DNA of 64,000 nt from assembly GCA_036346405.1 (NCBI GenBank), contig CM070559.1, positions 43,890,518-43,954,517 on the forward strand, in the 5' to 3' direction. The DNA comes from Phyllostachys edulis (Eukaryota > Streptophyta > Magnoliopsida > Poales > Poaceae). Below the pieces are notes generated by a model that did no database searches, was not told where the DNA came from, and saw nothing but the letters and a program-made list of their open reading frames with translations. Position numbers and translations under genes: made by a program. Within the stretch, counting starts at the first letter, position 1; each line of letters starts with the position of its first letter. This document shows positions 47,267 through 58,144 of the stretch, in pieces.

Positions 47267-48701
47267 CACTACTACAGAAAATGTCATCACAGATGGTTCA
47301 AAATCATCATCACAGACAGTTTTTTGAACTGTCTGACTTATGGGTATGTGATAATATGAGGTCATCACAGACGGTTTTTAGTAAAAACCGTCTGTAATAG
47401 TTTTTTCTATTGAAAAAAATTGAATTTTAAGGCAAACCAATCAATTGCTGGACAGTTGGACCCGAGTATCTAAATATGGTTGATTACACAATCTAGAATG
47501 AAAGAAAACTAAAAATGGACGGCGAATGAACGGCGAAAACGGGTGCTGAAACTTCGAAGGCTGTTTTGAGGCCCTAAACGACATTTTTTTGGTTTTCACT
47601 TTTTCATATTTGTAACTTCTGATGCTATGTAGAGTACTTATCTAAATAAATCAAAGGTTTACTTATGGATTTTTGGATTAAACTTTTCGTTAGCTTTCCA
47701 ACGAGCCAAAGAACGTCGCAATCCGAGTTCGTATGCAAAAGTTATGGCTGCTTTACCGGACAGTGCACGATCTGAGGTGGAGGCCGGGGGTGACAATGTC
47801 GATGGAGGCTGGGGGCGACGAGGTTGGGAGAGGCCGAGGCAACGAAGTGGAGGAGGCCAGGGGCGACGATGTCAGGTGAGCCCATGGGCTATGAGGTCGG
47901 GGGATGCCGACGACGAGGAAGCTAGGGCGAGGTGGAGGAGGCCGTAGGCGACGAGCTCTAGGGAGCCTGGGGCGCAAGGTCAGGGCGAGGCGGCTGCACT
48001 CGGTTAGGGTTGGCCAGAAGAGAGATGGCAGAGGAGGAGATGGAGGTGTGTGGTGGATAAGGATGGCTTTTAATATATAGCAAGTTTCGGCAGCCCACCC
48101 ATTAAGTCCAAATTTTCGTTTCCCCGCCCAACAAAACAAAAGTATCAAAGACGATTTTGTCTGCAAAACCATCTGTGATATGATTATAATCACAGACGGT
48201 TTGTGATAAAAACCGTCTATGATGATTTACAAACGGTTTTAAATACAAACCGTCTATGATATTTGAAGACATTACAGATTGTTTGTATTTAAAATCGTTT
48301 GTGATGATTCACATACGGTTATTAATAAGAACTGTCTGTGATACCCAACAAAACAAAAGTATCAAAGACGGTTTTGTCTGCAAAACCATCTGTGATATGA
48401 TTATAATCATAGACTGTTCGTGATAAAAACTGTCTATAATGATTCACAGACGGTTTAAATACAAACCATCTGTGATATTTGAAGACATCACAGACCGTTT
48501 GTATTTAAAATCGTCTGTGATGATTCACAGATGGTTATTAATAAGAACCGTCTGTGATAATTATGTATCACAGACGGTTCTAGCCATCGCTACATATCAT
48601 AGATGGTTCTTATTAAAACTCGTCTGTGATAATTACAATACAGACGGTTCCGCAGGAACCATCTGTGATGAGGCATCCAGTATAGCCTGTTTTGTAGTAG
48701 T
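47267..48701. mobile_element. non-autonomous CACTA element, about 1.43 kb
   Basis: The left end is CACTACTACAGAAAATG. The right end is TTTTGTAGTAGT, lacking the last base of the expected inverse. Both sides carry many subterminal ATCACAGACGGTTTTT and AAAACCGTCTGTGAT motifs in both orientations, the binding-site array of CACTA transposases. No transposase is encoded; the GC-rich core (47740-48010) has no recognised domain. The flanking triplets do not match, so a clean 3-bp duplication is not seen. Confidence 0.85.
48127..48560. repeat. tandem duplication (217 bp) in the CACTA subterminal array
   Basis: The copies at 48127-48343 and 48344-48560 both begin CCCAACAAAACAAAAGTATC and carry the same ordered set of ACAGACGGTT motifs. 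They differ by scattered substitutions, so the right subterminal array was doubled. Confidence 0.9.
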
Positions 48702-49403
48702 TAACCCAACATTTGATACAGTCATGTATCCACTATCCTGATACAGGCAACCAAACAACATCTCAACATAGCCTGACCCAACAAAAACAGGCAACCAAAC
48801 AACTCACTCTTGCATCCACTCAACCTGGATGAGTGTTGGGTTGCCTGTATGCCCCTAGCCTTGCCCGTACGAATCATCTAGGCTAAAACTAGCCAGACCG
48901 AGTGGATTCAATAGTGGGTTGTTTGATTGCTTGTTTCTCTTAGGCCATGCTGTGCTGATATGTTGTTTGGTTGGCTGTATCAGGAGAATGGATACATGCC
49001 TAGATGCAATGTAGGTTGTTTGGTTGTCAACGTGTCAAAGTGTGCTTACCTCTTCTAGTGGATGGTGAGAATAATCTCTTGGTAGGATGTTTGAGTTGGA
49101 TGGAAAAATGGCTAAGGGTGTCTCGTGAAACTCCTGCTCAATGCACTGATATGTCTCAGTGATATGCTGAAGAAATAAGTTGACTATTGACAGTAACTTT
49201 CTACATGGTTCGGTTGTCCAGCCTGTAAATTTCCATATGCTCCTTAAGAATTCCTAGCGTAGATGGCATCTGTTTGAGGGCATGTAAATTTGTAAAATAA
49301 CTAAATTGTATAAGGCCCATCATGTCTGTAAAACAAGTGTGTTATCGAGTGTAAATAATTTCTCATTACACCAGATGGCCTGGTTGTACTGGAGTTACTA
49401 GAG

Positions 49404-52400
49404 TGTAACATCCCAATTTTCAGAGCTTTAAAAACCTTTTAAATAGTGTAATGAGAAAATTCATCATTTGGATTTATTTGAATTTAAATTAAAAAGCTTA
49501 ATATTGGACTTTGTGTAACAAAACAATTTAATATGACTAAAGTCAACATGAACAATAGTCAAAACTATTTTATTTGGATTCTATGAGCTTGGACATATTT
49601 TCTAGAATTTTCTGGAATTTTTCCAAGTTCATTTGCTATTTTCCATTGCTTATTTGAATTTCGGTAATTTCTTAAAAGAAAAAGCTATTTAAATCTCCAA
49701 GCGATCATTGGGCGAATCTCTCGGCCCATCCACATTCATCTGGCCCATCTCTTCGTGGCCGTCCGTCTGGATTGGATGGAGATCCCAGCGCCTCTCTCTC
49801 TCTCTCTCTCTCCTCGCGCTCGCTTCAATCTCCACCGATTGGATCGTCATGGACGCCTTTGGATCTCGCTTGCATGTGTATATCTCGTCCTCTCTCGGCG
49901 TGTGGGCCCGCTCTGAGGTCTTCGTCTCCGGCAGGTCTTCTTCCTCATGCTGACCGTGGCCGCGCCCGCCATTATCGCCTTCTAGAAGCTCAACCCCGTG
50001 CGTTTACGCTAACAAAACTCCCGATTTTCGCACCAAACTCAATCCTTATCTCCTCCGCACCGACTCAGTTCAATTTCAAACTTGAATTCGTTTCTATCCT
50101 CGTTCCTCGTCTGCGGGCGTTTAGGCGATTTACCCCTTGGCCAAGACGCCACCTCGAGCTCATACATGCCTATAAAGGACCCCTCGCCTTCGCCCTTTCC
50201 AAAACCCTCGCTCAATTCCACGAGAGCCTCCACATTGCCGCCGATTCGAGCTTTAAGGAACCTCGCTTGCCGGTGAGATTTCTTCGATTGCGCCGCCACC
50301 GCATGACCGTCGCGTCGTCGTGGAGCCCACCATCAAGTTCGCCGTCACCTCCTCTACCTCCGGACGATCGCCGTCGCCTAAACCTCATGGGGCCGCCCGT
50401 CAAACAAAACCCGAAGGTCTCCTCGCTCCGACCTGCGCCGCCGCCACCACCACCCACCCAACCACGGGCTGCACGAAGGTGCGCAATAGCCTCGACAACA
50501 CGCCCATAGCACCCACCCTCATGGCGACCACCGTAGCGCCGGTGACCATTGGTCCCGTGCCGCCATCGCCGTCGCCAGCGTCCTCGCCGGCGTGGACGCC
50601 AGTCACGTGCCACCTCGACCTCTGTACTGCGTGTCATCACGGGTGGCGCGCGTCGGCGCCGCATGTGTGGTTCGCCACCTCGGCCCTCTCGGTCGATGGC
50701 TCGGTGGGCTTGGTCCGCGTGGTAGTGCCTCTAACATGTGGGTCCCACATGTCGGGTTTTCTTTATTTATTTCTTTTCCGAAAATCGGTGACGCCATGTT
50801 GATGTCATCTTTGGCGCAATATTCGATTTTTACGTTGAAAAATAATTCGAATTCGATAAATCTATTTTAGGGTTTTCTTTAGATTTAAACTTTGAAACTC
50901 CATATCTTTTGCATCCTAACTCCAAATCCATCCATTCAAATTTCTAAATTCATCTAAAATCCAGATCTATCTATTGGAGATTTTTAATTATTTTTTGGAG
51001 TTATTTGCCTCTGTTATTTATTTAGTTTGTTTGTTTGCCTTGTTTGCGAGTAGACTTGACGTTCTTTGAAAGAGTTGACGAAGAAGGACCTTTCCAAGAT
51101 CAAGATCAATTCCTAGATCCTTTTCAAGGCAAGCTATACCTTTGACCATCTTGATTCCCAGTTTGCTAAATTATTTTATTTTAAATTCTTGCATTATTAA
51201 TTCAAGTAATTATTTAAATGATTTTGGGAGTAGATGTAAATTCCTAATTGTTATGCCATCCTTGTTAATTGCTATGTCTAAGTTCTTTGTCACCCTAGTT
51301 GATATCTAGTTGGTTAATATTGTAGCACCAACGTGGGTTGGTTAGAACGATTAGATTGTAGTCATGCCACGACTCATTTATTCATGTGAAGTACAAATGA
51401 TTAATTTGACTAAGTGAATATGCAATATTGGATAATCTGTGTGTACTACGTGTCTTTATGGCATGTGTTGCACTTAAACCAACGGGTGGTAAAAAGGATT
51501 TGGGTGAGGCAAGGGGTGGATCTTGTGTGAATTGGTGGTCTATGTGAATTTGTGTGGATAATATTAATCTGTGTGTCTATGTGGTTGGGTTAGTGGAAGT
51601 CTTGCCTTGGTCGATTAAGGACCTCACCATGTGCGCTAAAAAGCTGAGCTTCTGTCGACCACATACTGTTTTGAGGCAGGCCTAGCATAGTAAGATAAGG
51701 TATCTGAAATGCTCTGTTATGATCGGTGCTAGCTACTTTGGTTGTATCTTGTGGGTAAAGTGTACAAACCTCTGCGAGTGTAACTTAATCTATTGAATAG
51801 CGCGTCATGATCATGGACAATGCTGGGGATTTAACACTAGGGGTAGAATTTCATAAAAGCTGTGTGGGAAGGGAGCTATGTGATTAAATCATCTAGCTAT
51901 GTGAAGAACACTGTTTAGTTTGTGTGTGTCTTTGTGAAATAACTTGTTAAAATTATTATTGTCTATTTGTTTTACCGACTTTCAATCTATTTAATTGTAT
52001 TAAATTGCAAAAGTTGCATTACATAAAAGAACCGCAGAATGCCTTTCTCTTGTAATAAGCTTTGCATGTATACTTTGCATTCTGTGGTGTGGCTTGCGAG
52101 TGCGGTGTGTACTCACGCTTGTTTTGACGAATCAAGCAGAGGAGGAGTCTTCACCGACTTACGAGGGCGAGTTCATCGAAGGTGCCTAATCGCGAGTCTT
52201 GATCGATCGGTTGCTGTGGTGAATCGATGGGATGCCACTACCGTTCTGTTTCGGCTGCCGTTTATTTTCTCTGTTAGCCTGCGTGGCTCAATAAATGTAA
52301 ACTTCGACCTTAAGGTCAAAACCATTATTTAATAATCAAAGTTATTCGTTTATGTTATATTTAAGCTTGTATGGATCGATTTCGGTTTTGTTAACCTGTG

Positions 52401-52467
52401 TGCACTAGCATGATCACAGGCTAGTCACGATAAACCTGAAGGTCTGAATGTAATTTGGGTCCCGACA
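49404..52467 (+). repeat. 5' LTR of the Tekay-like element
   Basis: It runs from TGTAACATCCCAATTTT to GGGTCCCGACA. A TATA box, TATAAAGG, lies at 50171-50178 after a GC-rich block. The frames in that block (49772-50509 and others) are not genes: the equivalent frames in the 3' LTR are shifted by indels. A short acidic tail frame (ESSPTYEGEFIEGA in the 3' copy) lies near 52150. Confidence 0.92.
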
Positions 52468-52471
52468 AAAG

Positions 52472-52483
52472 TGGTATCGAGCC
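52472..52483 (+). promoter_or_regulatory. primer binding site, initiator tRNA-Met type
   Basis: TGGTATCGAGCC begins four bases after the 5' LTR. The common form in gypsy elements is TGGTATCAGAGC, so a base is lost or changed here. Confidence 0.8.
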
Positions 52484-52659
52484 ATATCTTGTTATAAGTC
52501 TAGACCTTAGTAGATTGGCCGTTCAGTGTCCAAATTATTTTCTAAAGAAAAATTTAACTTGCAAGATTAAATGAATTGCTTAACTCCTCTCATATCTCTC
52601 TCGACTCATCTATTGCTAAAATCTTTCCTCTCCCATTGTTTTAACGTGGTTCTTACACC

Positions 52660-53335
52660 TTATGCGTCGTGACGGATGCCTTACCTTGAGACTTTCGGAG
52701 ATTGCAGCGGAGGACTTGCCGCAGAGTGTGGAAGATTCTTTGCAGACACTTGGAGGCTTCGATTTGCCCGATGTCCGAGGCGGTGAGTACATAGTCAATG
52801 GGCGGGATCGTGGTATAGTCTGCCGCTGACGGTCTCGCCGGGAGGAACACTAGAGGTAGCTTGACCTTTGGATATCTCGATCGGGAGGATCACCTTCATG
52901 CAAGGAATCCGAGTCATCGCGTCGGCCATACTCGAGTCCGCCACATCTCTGCCAAGAGCGCAACACATTGTTTACGCTATCACCCCGGAGGCGCCGGGGA
53001 GATATCTGCGCTTTCGTCTACAAGCGGGAAGGCAATGCCACGATAGTGCATCTTGCAGTTCCTGTTGCCAGAGGAGTCATTGGAGATGGCGCCACCGAGT
53101 GAGTGCGCTATCGAACTGGGAAGAAGCGAGGAAAGGATCGCCAGACTAGAACCGCCCTCTATGGTCGACATGAGCTCGAAGATGATCAAGAGGAAGATCG
53201 AAGAAGTCGAAGAAGATCGGAGGAGATTCCAGAGGATCCAACCGAGCTCTGACGGCCGGAGGAGCCACCACTTTGCACCAGCCGCTGCTCTGCTTGCACC
53301 GATTCTGGGCATCGAAACCGATTAGCGAGATGCGG
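52660..53335 (+). pseudogene. unrecognised frame upstream of gag in the Tekay-like element
   Basis: Coding-like pieces lie between the primer site and gag. One frame at 52661-52816 has LRRDGCLTLRLSEIAAEDLP and LGGFDLPDVRGGEYIVNGRD. Another at 53053-53325 has SEERIARLEPPSMVDMSSKM and a charged helix. They are offset by frameshifts and may be one former gene of about 220 codons. I do not recognise the family; it could be a lineage-specific leader ORF or an extended Gag N-terminus. Confidence 0.4.
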
Positions 53336-53819
53336 CTCACTTGAGTCTACACCAGCGGGGCGTCGCCGTGGCTTTGGAGGCTTTCTCGAGTAGTTCGTTT
53401 GAGTTCGGTTTAGTCGAGCTTAGCGGTTTCCTTTTGAGTCGCCCTTTAGGCGGTAGCTTGTGTGCTTAGGTCCGATTTATTTTCTGTGTGTAAGCATGAG
53501 TGCAAAGGCCCTTAGGCATTTGTTGCAGCCATGCTATTAAAATATTAATAAAGATTATTTCATTGAAGTTTCTTGGTCATGTGTTTGTTGGGTTTAATCT
53601 ATCCCTGTCTAGATCTTAACTCACCTTGTGCTCTCTACCTTATCTAACCTATGGAGCTTCACGGATGGTTCGGACTCGCCATCTGCCGCCGGTGGATCCG
53701 GAGCCCAAGGATCGAAGGCAATGAGCAAACCCTCTGAGAGTAGTGCCACCCCAAGCACCACCTATTGACTTGCGAGAACTTGAGCTTTCATGGCAAAGAC
53801 AAACTCGGATGATGTATAC

Positions 53820-56800
53820 GATGATGAACGGATCTGAGCCATGAACAACAACAACAACAACATCAACAACAATCGTCGGGGAGCCCCGATCGCTCATGGT
53901 CATCGGGGACCATCCAAGTTGGTGAATTCATGAGGACCCGTCCGCCAACTTTCTCTGGACATATCACGCCCGATGAGAGGCGATGATTGGCCAGCGTGAT
54001 TGAGAGGAAGCTGCGATCACCCAATGCGGCGATCATGAGAAGGTTTTGTATGCCACTCATCGGATGGAGGGCATAGGCTGCGAGAATGGTGGGAAAATTT
54101 ACTGCGGCGCATGAGGCACATGAGAACATCACATGGGAAGAATTTTCTGCGACCTTTCGCCAATATCATGTACTGAAGGTATTATGGATCGAAGAAGGAT
54201 GAGTTCAGCGCTCAAGCAAGGGGTATGTCGATGATTGACTACGAATAAGTTTTCTCGGCTAGCTCGCTATGCTCAGGAAGATGTCGCTAATGTGAGGTCT
54301 CTCGCCAGAGCTTCTTGAAGGGTGCGAACTTCGGATCGCAAGTCGACCTACTTGCCCATACCTTCCGGATTTTGGGAGTTGGTTAACAAGGCGTTGGTCA
54401 TGGAGGACAAACGCAAAGAAGCTGGAGGACCACATAGCGTAGGATGATTGACAAGGAAGCCATCGGCCACAACAACAGAGGGCAAGAGTAGTGCCACAGC
54501 AGTTTAATCGTTTCCGACCACGAGTTCTTCGGGACACACTGCACCGCCTTGACACCTCGTCCTCTTATTGAACTCTCGCAACCCTACACGATCAACCCCG
54601 CGAGGAACAACAACCGAGAATGAACCGAGAGTGTGTTACAATTGTCGTCGGCCGGGACATTTTGCTAATCGGTGTCCTCGAAGGAACTATCACTCGGTCG
54701 CTTCAACCTTGGAGCAACACACGCCAAGACCCGGTCTGAGAACAATCAAGGAGTTTCTCGAGGAACGATCAACGGGAGGCGCCTCGATCGGTTGTCGAGG
54801 TCGTGTTAATCACGTCACTCTAGAAGGAGCCAGAAGCACCGGATGTCGTCTTGGGTAAGTTCTAATAAATTCGATACTGCTTGATTACTGTTTGATTACG
54901 GAGCTTCGCATTCGTTTGTTTACGGAGTTTTTGCAACTAAGAATAAATTGGAAGTTATGCAACTTAAGCGTACTCTGTTAGTCGATGCGCTGGAGGCGAG
55001 CTAAGTTCTAATGTGGGTTGTTTAGGGGCTAAGTTACTCATAAATGGAGTTGAGTTTCTAGCTAACCTAATTATTCTAGACACCCAAACCATAGATGTCA
55101 TCCTTGGCATGGATTGGTTAACCAAGCACAAAGCCGTGCTAGATTGTGGCCGAAGAGCCGTTACAATCGAGGATACTAGAGGAAACAAAGTGGAGTTCCT
55201 AGCTACCTCAGTGCGTAATGGGCATTTGATAGTCAACAGCCTGAAGACCGTTGAGTTGGAAGATGTGCGGTCGTCAAAGAGTATCGGATGTGTTCCCGGA
55301 AGAATTACGGGGATGCCACGGATCGTGACATCGAGTTTGTCATCGATCTAGTGCGAAGCAGCCCCCTATCTCGAAGAGACCTTATCGGATGCCGGTAGAT
55401 GAGTTGGTAGAGATGAAGAAGCAGATAGAAGAACTTTTGGAGAAAGGTTTTGTGAGGCCTAGTTAAATGCGCCATGGGGAGCACCGGTTTTGTTTGTCAA
55501 GAAGAAGGATGGAAGCATGAGGATGTGCATCGACTCAGGGCTCTCAATGAAGTCACTATCAAGAACAAGTACCCATTGCCCCGGATAGATGATCTGTTTG
55601 ACCCGGATGAAAGGAGCGGAGTGTTCTCGAAGATCGTCTGCGATCGAGGTTACCATCGATTGAAGATTTGTCCTAAGGATGTACCTAAGACCGCTTTCTC
55701 AACGCAGTGCGGACATTATGAGTTCTTAGTCATGTCCTTTGGTGCGACTAATGCCCTGCCTATTTCATGAACATGATGAATAAGGTATTCATGGAATATT
55801 TGGATAAATTTGTAGTTGTATTCATCGGCGATATTTTGGTTTACTCCAAGTCGGAAGAAGAACATCTTTGAACATTTGAGATTAATCCTAGGGAAGCTCG
55901 AGAGCATCGGTTGTATGCTAAGTTTAGCAAGTGTGATTTACGGAAAAAGGAAGTGGATTTCCTTGGTCATGTGATGGCAATTGCGGGAGTAGTGATTGAC
56001 CCGATAAAGTTAAGCGATGTTAAGCGGGAGCAACCCAAGGCGGTCACTTTCAGTTCGTAGTTTCTTGGGATTGGCGGGATACTACCGTCGTTTCATCGAA
56101 GGATTCTCATCAATTGCTAAACCTCTTACGCAATTGTTGAAGAAGGAAAAAAGTTTACTTGGACTCGGCTTGTGAGAAAGTTTTCAAGAATTGAAGAAGC
56201 GTTTGACTTGACCCGATCTTGATTTTGCTTGGGATATTCGTAAGGATTTTGATATCTATTGTGATGCTTCGCGTCAAGGATTAGGGTGTGTCTGATGCAA
56301 GAAGGAAGAGCGCCGCTTATGCATCAAAGGCGATTAAGGCCCCATGAAGAATTACCCTACCCATGACTTGGAATTAGCGCGATAGTGCATGCCTTGAAGA
56401 TTTGGCGTCATTACCTCATCGATGTCATTGCGAGATATATACCGATCATAAAAGCTTAAAATATATTTTCACTCGATCGGATCTGAATATGAGGCAGAGA
56501 AGATGGCTAGAATTGATAAAGATTATAATCTTGGGATCCATTACCATCTGGTAAAGCCAATGTCGATTCTTGAGATGCTTTGGTAGTGAAACCCTTTGCA
56601 ATCCGTGGAAGTAAAAGAGCCTTGTTGAGAACTTCAAGAGGAATTCGAAGTTGAAGCTAGAGGTAGTATCTGAAGGATTAAGTGGCAAATTTGGAAATCT
56701 GATCTACTTTGGAGAAGCGATTCATGGCTTCGGTAGAAAGACTTCGAGTTCTCAGAGCATTAAGAAGAAGATGATGAAGGAAAGTTCAAGGACTTCACGG

Positions 56801-58062
56801 TGGATGATCGGGATATCTTGTGGATCAATGGGCGTATCTGCGTTCGAGATGTTGATGGATTGAGGCGACTAATTTTGAAGGAGGCCCATGACTCAAAGTA
56901 TTCGATTCACCTGGTAGTACTAAGATGTATCGGGATGTTAAGAATAAGTTTTGGTGGCGAATTTGAAGCGAGACGTCGCGAGTTCGTTGCCTTGTGCGGC
57001 GTGTGTCGAAAAGTCAAAGCGAGAACACCAGAGGCCCTTGGTCTATTGCAACCCTTGAAGATTCGAGTGGAAGTGGGAAGAAGTCGGAATGGATTTCATC
57101 ACGGTTTACCCAAGACTCAATCGGGTTCTGATTCGATTTGGGTAATAGTGGATCGTCGACTAAAGTTGCTCATTTCTTGCCGGTCAAAACCACGTACTCG
57201 GGAGATCGTCTAGCGAGCTATATATGGCAAAGATTGTCGGTTTGCATGGTGTGCCCAAGAAGATAGTGTCGGATCGAGGATCTCGGTTCACCTCCGATTT
57301 TGGCGAGTTTACATGAAGCCTTAGGGACTCACTTTGAATTCGATCTGCGTATCATCCCAGAACAGATGGAGCGGTGAAAGGGGTAATCGATATTGGAAGA
57401 TATGTTGAGAGCACGTGCCCTAGCAAATGCTACTCGTTGGGATAAGAGTTTGCCATATCACGAGTTCTCGTACAACAACGACTATCAAGCGATCTGCAAA
57501 TGTCACCTTTTGAAGCTTTGTATGGTCGTGCTTGCGAGAACCCGTTGAATTGGACGAAACAATTTGAGCGTCGATCTTGGTCGAGATATTATTCAAGAAG
57601 CGAGAAGAACAAGTGGCTATGATCGGGGAGGCGAGGATAGCTCGATCGAAGCGAAGAGTTATGCCAATAATCGTCGGCGTGATCTCGATTTGAGCGAAGA
57701 TTTTGTGTATCTCCGAGTTCGCCCGAGAGGTGTGAAAAGGTTCCATGCCAAAGGAAGCTTGCCCCTCGGTATGTTGGTCCGTTCAAGATCTTAGAACGCC
57801 GTGGAGAAGTAGCCTATCATTTGGAGCTACATGATCGTTAGCGAGGGTACGATGTCTTTCATGTCTCTCGGTTGAAGAAGTGTCTTCGTGTCTTGGGAAG
57901 AACAAACCCATTTGAGTCAATTGAACTAAAGAAGACCTCACCTACAAAGAGCAACGGTCAAGATTACGGATGTCGCATGAGCGTCGGACCGAAGCAAGGC
58001 GGTTCGTTTTTGCAAAGTGATGGAGCCACCACTCGAGAAAGTGAAGCCACGTGGGAGGCGTG
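53820..58062 (+). pseudogene. Tekay-like gag-pol, decayed
   Basis: Fragments in order on plus are: Gag core (53900-54180, EFMRTRPPTFSGHITPDE and ENITWEEFSATFRQYH); CCHC zinc knuckle CYNCRRPGHFANRC at 54637-54678; and retropepsin-like region (55020-55200, IDVILGMDWLTKHKAVLDC). Reverse transcriptase follows (55470-55990, KYPLPRIDDLFD, VPKTAFSTQCGHYEF), with the active site reading FIGDILVYS at about 55821-55847 where FIDDILVYS is expected. RNase H is at 56060-56460, with YCDASRQGLGC. Integrase is at 56800-57750. The C-terminus, with DVFHVSRLKKCLRV (57850-57891), leads into a chromodomain-like stretch to 58062 that contains ESEATWEA. Dozens of small indels break the frame, and the glycine in the RT motif would itself abolish polymerase activity. 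Confidence 0.85.
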
Positions 58063-58129
58063 AAGAAGAAATTTGGCAAGAGTTTCCTAGCCTTTTCTCC
58101 ATTTAGCTTTGAATCTCGGGGCGAGATTC

Positions 58130-58144
58130 CTTTAAGGGGAGGTT
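58130..58144 (+). promoter_or_regulatory. polypurine tract of the Tekay-like element
   Basis: TTAAGGGGAGGTT lies immediately before the 3' LTR start at 58145, the position where plus-strand DNA synthesis is primed. Confidence 0.8.

Larger units (their letters stand above)
47236..49086. mobile_element. foldback MITE interrupted by a CACTA element
   Basis: The outer arms CTACCAAGGGGTATTCTCACC (47236) and the reverse complement of 49047-49086 match. Inside the CACTA insertion, 48716-48775 pairs with 48956-49015 over about 60 bp, including TGATACAGGCAACCAAACAAC. Without the CACTA insertion the unit would be about 420 bp. GTTTGGTTG motifs are typical of several grass MITEs. Superfamily not determined. 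Confidence 0.65.

Noticed and set aside
49772..50509. 245-codon frame in the 5' LTR of the chromovirus
   Set aside because: The equivalent region in the 3' LTR is shifted by indels and does not keep the frame, so it is leader sequence.
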